Shown here: in pieces, positions 23,163 through 30,463 of the stretch | Layout of the letters: the number at the start of each line of letters is the position of its first letter | Numbering within the stretch: the first letter of the stretch is position 1 | NCBI RefSeq assembly: GCF_008710155.1 | Contig: NZ_VYPZ01000007.1 | Coordinates: 124,001 to 188,000, forward strand | Direction of reading: 5' to 3' | DNA length: 64,000 nt | Origin: Sphingobium limneticum | Lineage (GTDB): Bacteria; Pseudomonadota; Alphaproteobacteria; Sphingomonadales; Sphingomonadaceae | Program-made: the position numbers and the translations under genes | Notes under the pieces: generated by a model | What the model was told of the DNA's origin: nothing | The model's database searches: none | The model's input: the letters and a program-made list of their open reading frames with translations, nothing else

Positions 23163-26009
23163 CTATTCCGCCGCTTCCAGCGGGACGATGCGGCGGCTGG
23201 TCCGGGCCTGCTCCGCATAATCCTGCTGCCAATCGCTCGGCCCGTTGGACGCCATCACCTGCACCGCCGTCACTTTATATTCGGGGCAATTGGTGGCCCA
23301 GTCCGAATAGTCGGTGGTGATGACATTGGCCTGCGTCTCGGGATGGTGGAAGGTCGTATAGACCACCCCCGGCGCGACCCGTTCGGTAATCAGCGCGCGC
23401 AAGGTCGTCTCCCCCGCCCGGCTGCGCAGCGTCACCCAATCGCCATCCTTCAGGCCACGATTGTCGGCGTCGCTCGGATGAATTTCCAGCCGATCCTCGG
23501 GATGCCAAGCGGTATTGGCCGTACGCCGCGTCTGCGCGCCCACATTATAATGCGACAGGATGCGCCCGGTGGTCAACAACAGCGGGAAGCGCGGCCCGGT
23601 CTTCTCGTCGGTCGGCACATAGTCGGTGACGACGAATTTGCCCTTCCCCCGAACGAAGCCGTCGATATGCATGGTCGGCGTTCCGTCCGGCGCGGCATCA
23701 TTGGCCGGCCATTGCAACGACCCCTCCGCCTCCAGCCGGTCATAATGCACGCCGGCAAAGGTCGGAGTGAGCGCCGCAATCTCATCCATGATCTGCGCGG
23801 GATGGTCGTAGGTCCAAGCCAGCCCCATGGCATTCGCCACCAATTGCACGATCTCCCAATCGGCATAGCCATTGAGCGGCGCCATCACCTTGCGCACGCG
23901 CTGGATGCGCCGTTCGGCATTGGTGAAGGTGCCGTCCTTCTCCAAAAAGGTCGATCCGGGCAGGAAGATATGCGCATAATTGGCGGTTTCGTTCAGGAAC
24001 AGATCCTGCACCACCACGCACTCCATCGCCGCCAGCCCCGCCGCGACATGATGGGTATTGGGGTCGGACTGGAGAATATCCTCGCCCTGCACGAACAGCC
24101 CCTTGAACGTGCCGTCGGTCGCCGCGTCCAGCATGTTGGGAATGCGCAACCCAGGCTCGGCGTCCAGCGTCACGCCCCATGTCCGTTCGAACAGGCTACG
24201 CGTGGCGTCGTCCGACACATGGCGATAGCCGCTGAACTCATGCGGGAAGCTGCCCATGTCGCACGCCCCCTGCACATTATTCTGACCCCGCAGCGGGTTC
24301 ACGCCCACGCCTTCACGCCCGACATTGCCGGTCGCCATGGCGAGATTGGCGATCGCCATCACCGTCGAACTGCCTTGCGAATGTTCGGTAACGCCCAATC
24401 CATAATAGATCGCGCCATTGCCCCCGGTCGCATAGAGCCGCGCGGCCGCCCGCACCTCCTCCGCCTTCACGCCGGTCAGCGGTTCGATCGCCTCGGGCGA
24501 ACGCGCCGCCTCCGACACGAACTCCGCCCAATCCATGAACTCGTCCCAGTCGCACCGTTCGCGGATGAAGGCTTCGTCATAGAGTTTCTCGGTCACGACC
24601 ACATGGGCGATCGCGGTCAGCATCGCGACATTGGTGCCGGGCCGTAAGGGGAGATGATGTTCCGCCGTGATATGGGGCGATTGCACCAGATCGGTACGGC
24701 GCGGATCGATGACGATCAGCTTCGCGCCCTGCCGCAGCCGCTTCTTCATGCGCGACGCAAACACCGGATGTCCATCGGTCGGATTGGCGCCGATGACCAG
24801 AATCACGTCCGCATGCATTACGCTGTCGAAATCCTGCGTCCCCGCCGACGTGCCGAAAGTCTGGCTCAACCCATAGCCGGTCGGCGAATGGCACACCCGC
24901 GCGCAGGTATCGACATTGTTGTTGCCGAACCCCTGCCGGATCAATTTTTGAACCAGAAAGGTTTCTTCGTTGGTGCAACGGCTCGACGTGATCCCGCCGA
25001 TGCTGCGCGTCCCATATTTGCCCTGGATGCGGCGAAACTCGCTCGCGGTGTAAGCAATCGCCTCCTCCCACGACACTTCGCGCCACGGCTCGCTCACCGA
25101 CGCGCGGATCATGGGGTTGAGAATCCGGTCCTGATGCTGGGCATAGCCCCAGGCGAAGCGCCCTTTGACGCAGCTATGGCCGCGATTGGCCTTGCCGTCC
25201 TTCCACGGCACCATCCGCACCAGCTCTTCCCCCCGCATTTCCGCGCGGAAGGTGCAGCCGACGCCGCAATAGGCGCAGGTGGTGACGACGGCGCGATCGG
25301 GCGTGCCGATCTCCACCACCACCTTCTCGATCAGGCTGGCGGTCGGGCAAGCCTGCACGCACGCCCCGCAGGACACACATTCCGACCCCAGAAAATCCTC
25401 GCCCTGCGATGGCGATACCTTGGAGTCGAATCCCTTGCCCTCAATGGTCAGCGCGAAAGTGCCCTGAACCTCTTCGCACGCCCGCACGCAGCGCGAACAG
25501 ACGATGCACTTGCTGGGATCAAAATCGAAATAAGGGTTCGACTGATCCTTCGCCTGCCCCATATTCGTCGCGCCATCATAGCCATAGCGCACATCGCGCA
25601 GGCCCACCGCGCCCGCCTGATCCTGCAATTCGCAATCCCCGTTCGCGCCGCAGGTCAGGCAATCGAGCGGATGATCGGAAATATAGAGTTCCATCACGCC
25701 GCGCCGCAACTGCTTCAACCGCTCGGTCTGGGTGCGCACCACCATGCCCTGCGCGACCGGCGTGGTGCAGGATGCGGGATAGCCGTTGCGCCCCTCCACC
25801 TCCACCAGACACAGCCGGCACGATCCGAAACTCTCGACATTGTCGGTCGCGCATAATTTGGGGATGGAGCCGCCCAGCAGCGATGCGGCGCGCATGATGC
25901 TGGTGCCTTCGGGCAAGGTGACATTCTGCCCGTCGATGGTCAGGGTGATGGCCTTGCCGGTCGCCAGCGCCGGCGGCGTGCCATGGTCGGTTTCGCGGGA
26001 AAAGCTCAT
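23163..26009 (-). CDS. fdsA: NAD-dependent formate dehydrogenase, molybdenum-containing alpha subunit
   Basis: FdsA oxidises formate to CO2 at a bis-MGD molybdenum centre in the cytoplasm and passes electrons through FeS clusters to FdsB. The 948-residue protein has in order a [2Fe-2S] domain (SFGSCRLCLVEVEGRNGYPA), a His/Cys cluster domain, a two-[4Fe-4S] ferredoxin part (CIVCSRCVRACEEVQG; CVSCGACVQACPTASLIEKV), the catalytic [4Fe-4S] motif CAYCGVGCTF, and the molybdopterin domains. The molybdenum ligand is a cysteine (CARVCHSPTGYG, about residue 372) in the place taken by selenocysteine in E. coli FdhF, so no UGA recoding is needed. ATGA overlaps link it to fdsB. Confidence 0.97.
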   Translation of the reverse strand: MSFSRETDHGTPPALATGKAITLTIDGQNVTLPEGTSIMRAASLLGGSIPKLCATDNVESFGSCRLCLVEVEGRNGYPASCTTPVAQGMVVRTQTERLKQLRRGVMELYISDHPLDCLTCGANGDCELQDQAGAVGLRDVRYGYDGATNMGQAKDQSNPYFDFDPSKCIVCSRCVRACEEVQGTFALTIEGKGFDSKVSPSQGEDFLGSECVSCGACVQACPTASLIEKVVVEIGTPDRAVVTTCAYCGVGCTFRAEMRGEELVRMVPWKDGKANRGHSCVKGRFAWGYAQHQDRILNPMIRASVSEPWREVSWEEAIAYTASEFRRIQGKYGTRSIGGITSSRCTNEETFLVQKLIRQGFGNNNVDTCARVCHSPTGYGLSQTFGTSAGTQDFDSVMHADVILVIGANPTDGHPVFASRMKKRLRQGAKLIVIDPRRTDLVQSPHITAEHHLPLRPGTNVAMLTAIAHVVVTEKLYDEAFIRERCDWDEFMDWAEFVSEAARSPEAIEPLTGVKAEEVRAAARLYATGGNGAIYYGLGVTEHSQGSSTVMAIANLAMATGNVGREGVGVNPLRGQNNVQGACDMGSFPHEFSGYRHVSDDATRSLFERTWGVTLDAEPGLRIPNMLDAATDGTFKGLFVQGEDILQSDPNTHHVAAGLAAMECVVVQDLFLNETANYAHIFLPGSTFLEKDGTFTNAERRIQRVRKVMAPLNGYADWEIVQLVANAMGLAWTYDHPAQIMDEIAALTPTFAGVHYDRLEAEGSLQWPANDAAPDGTPTMHIDGFVRGKGKFVVTDYVPTDEKTGPRFPLLLTTGRILSHYNVGAQTRRTANTAWHPEDRLEIHPSDADNRGLKDGDWVTLRSRAGETTLRALITERVAPGVVYTTFHHPETQANVITTDYSDWATNCPEYKVTAVQVMASNGPSDWQQDYAEQARTSRRIVPLEAAE

Positions 26010-27625
26010 TCCGCGGCCTCCTTCACGGGCGCATCCGCGCCGAAATCCTCAGGAAAATAATCGAGCGCGCTCAGCACCGGATAAGGTGTGAAGCCCCCCA
26101 GCGCGCAAAGCGATCCATATTTCATAGTATCGGCCAGATCGCGCAGCAGATTGGTTTGCGCTTCGATCGACACATTGATCCGGTCGGGCGCGCGGGAATA
26201 CAGCGCTCGATTCAGATACCCCTCCCCCGTTCGCCCTGAGTCTGTCGAAGGGCCAGCATGTGCTTCGACAGGCTCAGCTCGAACGGAACTTGCGCTTTCT
26301 CGCGCGCCTATAATCCGGTCCATAATCTCCACCCCGCGCGTCGATCCGATCCGGCAGGGTGTGCATTTGCCGCAGCTTTCCGCCGCGCAAAATTCCATCG
26401 CGAAGCGCGCCATATGCGCCATGTCGACACTGTCGTCGAACACGGTGATGCCGGCATGACCGATCAGCCCACCCGCCTGCGCGAAAGCCTCATAATCGAA
26501 CGGCAGATGGAACATGCTCGGCGGGAAATAGGCGCCCAGCGGCCCGCCCACCTGCACTGCCCGCACCGGTCGCCCGCTCGCCGTGCCGCCACCAATGTCA
26601 TGCACCAGTTCGCCCAGCGTGATCCCAAACCCGATCTCGTACAGCCCGCCATGCCGCACATTGCCCGCCAGTTGCACCGGCATGGTCCCGCGCGACCGGC
26701 CGAAGCCGACCGCCGCATAAGCCTCCGCCCCCTCGGCCAGGATGAACGGCACGGCGGCCAGCGACAGCACATTATTGATGACGGTCGGCTGACCGAACAG
26801 CCCCTTGAGCGCCGGCAGTGGTGGTTTGGCCCGCACCTGCCCGCGCTTGCCCTCAATCGAATCGAGCAGCGCTGTCTCCTCCCCGCAGACATAGGCCCCC
26901 GCGCCCTCGCGCACCTCCAGCACGAAAGGCGCGACGATGTGCGCCGACGCCTCGATCGCCGCACGCATCGTCGCGATGCAATAGGGATATTCGGAGCGGA
27001 TATAGATATAGCCATAGCCTGCCCCGACCGCATGCGCCGCGATCGCCATGCCTTCGATCAGGCAATAGGGGTCGCCCTCCATCAACATCCGGTCGGCGAA
27101 GGTGCCGCTGTCGCCCTCGTCGGCGTTGCAGACGATATATTTGTCGCCCGCCGGCGCATCCAGCACGGTCTGCCACTTGATGCCTGTAGGGAATCCCGCC
27201 CCACCACGCCCGCGCAGGCCCGACGCCTTGACCGCATCGACGACCTTTTGCGGCGCCTGCGCCCGCGCTACCTCCAGACCGACCCAGCCACCCAATACCG
27301 CATAATCATCCAGGCTCAGCGGATCGATCACCCCACAGCGCGCGAAGGTGAAACGCTGTTGCCCGGCAAAGAAGGGCAAATCCTCCATCTTGCCCAACCG
27401 CGCCGCATGGCTGCCATCCAGCACCGCCGCCACATCGTCCGGCCCGACCGGCCCGAAACCGATCCGCCCCTCGTCCATCTCCACCTCGACCAGAGGCTCG
27501 ATGCTGAACAGACCGCGCGATCCGGTGCGCACCACCGCGCAACCGGCATCGGCAAAGGCGCGCGCCACCTCGTCCGCGCCCAGCGCCACCGAAGCCATGT
27601 CGCGGCTGATGAAAACCCGGCTCAT
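26006..27625 (-). CDS. fdsB: NAD-dependent formate dehydrogenase, NADH-forming beta subunit
   Basis: FdsB resembles NuoF with a thioredoxin-like N-terminal domain and transfers electrons to NAD through FMN and a [4Fe-4S] cluster. In the 539 residues one sees GLRGRGGAGFPTGIKWQTVL (NAD site), YIVCNADEGDSGTFADRMLM (FMN), the cluster cysteines ESCGKCTPCRIGSTRG and the last ligand in SLCALGG. Between these cluster ligands, at about residues 447-466, an extra segment containing VRAEPVEAHAGPSTDSGRTG is encoded by a 60 bp palindromic repeat inserted in frame. All known key residues remain, so the subunit is probably functional. The start overlaps the fdsG stop (ATGA). Confidence 0.96.
   Translation of the reverse strand: MSRVFISRDMASVALGADEVARAFADAGCAVVRTGSRGLFSIEPLVEVEMDEGRIGFGPVGPDDVAAVLDGSHAARLGKMEDLPFFAGQQRFTFARCGVIDPLSLDDYAVLGGWVGLEVARAQAPQKVVDAVKASGLRGRGGAGFPTGIKWQTVLDAPAGDKYIVCNADEGDSGTFADRMLMEGDPYCLIEGMAIAAHAVGAGYGYIYIRSEYPYCIATMRAAIEASAHIVAPFVLEVREGAGAYVCGEETALLDSIEGKRGQVRAKPPLPALKGLFGQPTVINNVLSLAAVPFILAEGAEAYAAVGFGRSRGTMPVQLAGNVRHGGLYEIGFGITLGELVHDIGGGTASGRPVRAVQVGGPLGAYFPPSMFHLPFDYEAFAQAGGLIGHAGITVFDDSVDMAHMARFAMEFCAAESCGKCTPCRIGSTRGVEIMDRIIGARESASSVRAEPVEAHAGPSTDSGRTGEGYLNRALYSRAPDRINVSIEAQTNLLRDLADTMKYGSLCALGGFTPYPVLSALDYFPEDFGADAPVKEAAE
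26227..26286. repeat. Palindromic CCGTTCG repeat inserted in frame inside fdsB
   Basis: A 60 bp element with inverted ends CCGTTCGCCCTGAG and CTCAGCTCGAACGG and inner arms CTGTCGAAG / CTTCGACAG. It belongs to the same family as the elements around gshB. Its length is a multiple of three, and it adds about 20 residues to FdsB without a stop or frameshift. Confidence 0.85.
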
Positions 27626-28077
27626 GCCGCCACCTCCAGCGCGATCCGCTCCAGCGCGGCGGCATCGATGCGCGCCACCGGCCGCCCATCGACCAGCGCA
27701 TTGGGACCGACCGCACACAGGCCCAGGCAATAGACCGGCTCCAGCGCCACCTGCCCATCAGCCCGCACCGCACCCATCGCCACGCCCAGCCGTTGCGCCG
27801 CCGCCTGCTCGATCGCCGCACCGCCCCGCGCCTGACAGCTTTCCGCCCGGCACAGTTTCACGACATGGCGGCCCGGCGGCATCCGGCGAAAATCATGATA
27901 GAAAGTGATGACGCCATGCACATCGGCCCGGCTGAGGTTCAGCGCCTTTGCGATCGCGGGCACCCACGCATCGTCGATATAGCCGCCCTCTTCCTGCATC
28001 GCGTGCAGCAGCGGCAATAATCCGTCGCGCGTCGTGCCATGGCGCGCGGTCCAGGCGCCGATAAACTCTTCCATCAT
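27622..28077 (-). CDS. fdsG: NAD-dependent formate dehydrogenase, gamma subunit
   Basis: The 151-residue protein is NuoE-like and carries one [2Fe-2S] cluster ligated by four cysteines, visible as CRAESCQARGG and CLGLCAVGPNALVDGRPVAR. The N-terminal helical part (LLPLLHAMQEEGGYIDDAWV) is typical. It relays electrons within the FdsABG complex. It is the first structural gene of the operon; a candidate regulator site (28155-28171) lies about 80 bp upstream. Confidence 0.95.
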   Translation of the reverse strand: MMEEFIGAWTARHGTTRDGLLPLLHAMQEEGGYIDDAWVPAIAKALNLSRADVHGVITFYHDFRRMPPGRHVVKLCRAESCQARGGAAIEQAAAQRLGVAMGAVRADGQVALEPVYCLGLCAVGPNALVDGRPVARIDAAALERIALEVAA

Positions 28078-28154
28078 ACCCTGCCTTTTGGCTCATTTTG
28101 CGCATGATCCTGCGCGCGAGCCATCAGCGGGTCAAATCGAAGTCCGATATCGTT

Positions 28155-28171
28155 GATAGAGAATGACTATC
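28155..28171. promoter_or_regulatory. OxyR-like ATAG-N7-CTAT site before fdsG
   Basis: GATAG at 28155-28159 and CTATC at 28167-28171 are exact inverted repeats separated by seven bases. This is the half-site pair used by OxyR-type LysR regulators and contains T-N11-A. It overlaps the last codons of the lysR gene and stands 78 bp before fdsG. The same ATAG-N7-CTAT arrangement lies before lysR itself (29091). Confidence 0.6.
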
Positions 28172-29072
28172 ACGCAATCCGAAAGCCGGACGGCAGACAC
28201 AGTTCGCGCGCCACGCCCAGCACCGCCTGCGCCAGCGGCCCCATCGGCGCGCTGTCCGACACGATCACGCCGACGCGACTGCCTTCGTCCGGCGCCGGCA
28301 TGGCATGCGTCCGTGCCCAGGCCAGCCCGTCGAGCAGATTGGCATGGCTGTCCGGGATGATGGAACAGAGCCGCCCCTGCCGCACCAGCCCCAGCAGTGC
28401 AACATAGGAGTCAGCCGTCACCAGCGGCCGCAGCGCCAGTCCTCGTTCGGACAGGCGCGCATCCAGAATACGGCGGTTCTGCATCCCCTGATGTAGCAGG
28501 CAAAGCGGCAACCGCGCCAGATCGGCCCAATCCAGCGGGTTGGGGATCGCCACGCCATCCACCGCACTCACCACCATCGTGCGCTCGACATAGAGCGGCA
28601 CCGACAGCGCATGGGCAGGCGGTTCGAAATCCAGATAGGTAAGGCCCGCATCCAGCTCGAACGCCGCCAGCTCCCGCTCGATCTGCCGCGACGTCAGCGC
28701 CCGGATCGACACGTTGAGGCCCGGATGCCGCGCCAGCATCGCCGCGACCAGACAGCCGATCGCCGGCATCGCCGCCGGGATCGCGCCCAATCGCAATTCG
28801 CCTTTCAACGGTCCCCGCGCCGTCTCCGCCGCCTGCCCCAACGCCTCGGCCGCCGCCACCAACTGCCGCGCCCAGGGCAGGATCGCCTCCCCCTCCGCCG
28901 TCAGCCCGCCATATTTGCGGTCGCGCAGGATCAGCCTTTTGCCCAGCTGCGCCTCCAGCGTAGCGATGCCGGCGGACAGCGTCGGCTGCGACACGTTGCA
29001 ATGCGCCGCCGCCCGCGCAAAATGGCCCTCGCGCTCCAGCGCCAGAAAATATTCGACAAGGCGGGTCTGCAT
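28170..29072 (-). CDS. LysR family transcriptional regulator, probable regulator of fds operon
   Basis: The 300-residue protein has the LysR N-terminal helix-turn-helix (LVEYFLALEREGHFARAAAH, then CNVSQPTLSAGIATLEAQLG) and a periplasmic-binding-like effector domain starting near residue 90 (GELRLGAIPAAMPAIGCLVA). The wing and linker (RLILRDRKYGGLTAEGEAIL) resemble the OxyR/CynR side of the family more than catabolic regulators. It lies 92 bp upstream of fdsG on the same strand; LysR genes (fdsR) often accompany fds operons. Matching ATAG-N7-CTAT palindromes before this gene and before fdsG suggest that it regulates both itself and the operon. The effector is unknown; formate is a guess from context. 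I do not see the paired peroxide-sensing cysteines of OxyR at the usual positions. Confidence 0.87.
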   Translation of the reverse strand: MQTRLVEYFLALEREGHFARAAAHCNVSQPTLSAGIATLEAQLGKRLILRDRKYGGLTAEGEAILPWARQLVAAAEALGQAAETARGPLKGELRLGAIPAAMPAIGCLVAAMLARHPGLNVSIRALTSRQIERELAAFELDAGLTYLDFEPPAHALSVPLYVERTMVVSAVDGVAIPNPLDWADLARLPLCLLHQGMQNRRILDARLSERGLALRPLVTADSYVALLGLVRQGRLCSIIPDSHANLLDGLAWARTHAMPAPDEGSRVGVIVSDSAPMGPLAQAVLGVARELCLPSGFRIA

Positions 29073-29090
29073 TCTCCCACCTTATGCCTT

Positions 29091-29105
29091 ATAGAGCATA
29101 GCTAT
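29091..29105. promoter_or_regulatory. OxyR-like ATAG-N7-CTAT site in the lysR-mobA intergenic region
   Basis: ATAG (29091-29094) and CTAT (29102-29105) are inverted repeats with a 7-base spacer, located 19 bp upstream of the lysR start and 14 bp upstream of the divergent mobA start. It could serve autoregulation of lysR and control of mobA. Confidence 0.6.
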
Positions 29106-29119
29106 CAAGGGAGGCGTGG

Positions 29120-29659
29120 TTGCGCGAAGGACCGATTTTGGGCGCGGTACTGGCCGGCGGCCGGGCCAGCCGCTTTGGCAGCGACAAGGCGATGGCCCTT
29201 CTCGATGGGGTCACGCTGCTCGATCATGCGCGGGCCGGGTTGGCGCCCCATGTTGCGGAGGTCGTCATTTGCGGTCGCGACGGCGGGTTGGCGGATCGCC
29301 CCCATCCCGGCATGGGACCATTGGGCGGCCTCAATGCCGCGCTCCACCATGCGCTCAGCCACGGTTTCGTCGGCGTCCTCACCACCGGCTGCGACATGCC
29401 GATTTATCCTGCCGCGCTACCCGCCGCGCTGATCGGCGATAACGCCGCCATCCTGCATGGCCAGCAACTGCTCGGCTGGTGGCCCGCCACACTGGCGCCC
29501 GAACTGGACGCGCATCTGGGCGAAGAGAATAACCGCTCCATCTATGGCTGGCTGGAGCGCATCGGCGCGCGCGTGGTGGAGGTGCCTGGCCTCATCCTGC
29601 CCAACATCAACCGACCGGAGGATCTGGCGAACCTTGCCGCCCATCCCCGTTCGGGCTGA
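29120..29659 (+). CDS. mobA: Molybdenum cofactor guanylyltransferase
   Basis: MobA links GMP to molybdopterin to form the MGD cofactor needed by both FdsA and NasA. The 179-residue protein has the nucleotidyltransferase signature GAVLAGGRASRFGSDKAMAL and the metal-binding region VLTTGCDMPIYPAALPAALI, and ends with the family tail NINRPEDLANLA. The start is a TTG at 29120, supported by a strong AAGGGAGG (29107-29114) five bases before it; no better in-frame start exists. The stop codon lies inside a half copy of the CCGTTCG palindromic repeat, which has replaced the original end of the gene. The gene is divergent from the lysR regulator. Confidence 0.92.
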   Translation: MREGPILGAVLAGGRASRFGSDKAMALLDGVTLLDHARAGLAPHVAEVVICGRDGGLADRPHPGMGPLGGLNAALHHALSHGFVGVLTTGCDMPIYPAALPAALIGDNAAILHGQQLLGWWPATLAPELDAHLGEENNRSIYGWLERIGARVVEVPGLILPNINRPEDLANLAAHPRSG

Positions 29660-29672
29660 GCCTGTTGAAGCC
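29647..29672. repeat. Half copy of the CCGTTCG palindromic repeat at the end of mobA
   Basis: CCGTTCGGGCTGAGCCTG followed by TTGAAGCC is one arm of the element seen around gshB and in fdsB. The TGA of this arm provides the mobA stop codon. Confidence 0.7.
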
Positions 29673-29680
29673 GGTCCTTA

Positions 29681-30463
29681 TCAGGCCTCGATCATCGCAC
29701 CCATCGCCACGTCCGCCAACGCAGGCGTCCCCGCCACCGCTTCCCCGATCAGCAGCAAGGTGGGATCTTCATCGCTGATCGTCTGCACCAGAAACGCAAG
29801 CGCTGACAGCTTGCCGCGGATCAGTCGCTCGCCGGGCAAGGACACATTGACCGCCACCATCACCGGCGTTTCGGGATCGCGCCCAGCCGCGATCAGCGAT
29901 CGCGCAATCTCACCCGCCGCCGCGCGTCCCATATAGATGCCCAGCGTCCCGCCCGGCCGCGCCAGCGCCTCCCAGTCCAGCGTCAGCGGCTCGCCTGCCT
30001 TCAGATGCGCCGTCGCCAAAGTCAGCCCGCGCGCCACCCCGCGCAACGTCAGCGACGCACCACCGCTCGCCGCCGCCGCGCTGGCGGTGGTGATGCCGGG
30101 ACAGATGCGAAAGCGCACGCCCTCGCTCGCCAGATGCGCCATCTCCTCGGCAGACCGGCCGAATATCGACGGATCGCCCCCCTTCAACCGCACGACGCGC
30201 TTGCCCACCTTCGCCGCCGCCAGCAGCAAGTCGTTGATGCTGTCCTGCGCTTTCGAGTGCCGGCCCGATCGCTTGCCCACGCTGACTCGCTCCACGCCCT
30301 CTGCGATCATATCCAGCACGCCCGGCCCGACCAGCGCGTCGTAAAAGACGATGTCCGCCGCCCCGATCAGCTTCTCCGCCTTGCGCGTCAGCAGGTCGGG
30401 ATCGCCCGGCCCTGCGCCCACCAGCCAGACTTCACCGGGTGCAATCAGATCATTCGGCTGCAT
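29681..30463 (-). CDS. cobA: Uroporphyrinogen-III C-methyltransferase (SUMT)
   Basis: SUMT makes precorrin-2 from uroporphyrinogen III with two SAM; here its likely use is siroheme for NirB. The 260-residue protein has the family motifs VWLVGAGPGDPDLLTRKAEK, DIVFYDALVG, VGKRSGRHSKAQDSINDLLL, VVRLKGGDPSIFGRSAEEM and FRICPGITTASAAAASGGAS. It is a stand-alone methyltransferase without the dehydrogenase/ferrochelatase domain, which is encoded separately at 48712. Its ATG overlaps the end of nasA by 14 bp, making it the last gene of the nitrate operon. It could also be called nirE or sumT. Confidence 0.95.
   Translation of the reverse strand: MQPNDLIAPGEVWLVGAGPGDPDLLTRKAEKLIGAADIVFYDALVGPGVLDMIAEGVERVSVGKRSGRHSKAQDSINDLLLAAAKVGKRVVRLKGGDPSIFGRSAEEMAHLASEGVRFRICPGITTASAAAASGGASLTLRGVARGLTLATAHLKAGEPLTLDWEALARPGGTLGIYMGRAAAGEIARSLIAAGRDPETPVMVAVNVSLPGERLIRGKLSALAFLVQTISDEDPTLLLIGEAVAGTPALADVAMGAMIEA

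Noticed and set aside
23163..26009. Selenocysteine in FdsA
   Set aside because: The molybdenum ligand position is a normal cysteine codon (CARVCHSP) and no in-frame UGA occurs.
26227..26286. fdsB as a pseudogene disrupted by a repeat
   Set aside because: The insertion keeps the frame and all cluster and nucleotide-binding motifs remain, so the gene should be functional.
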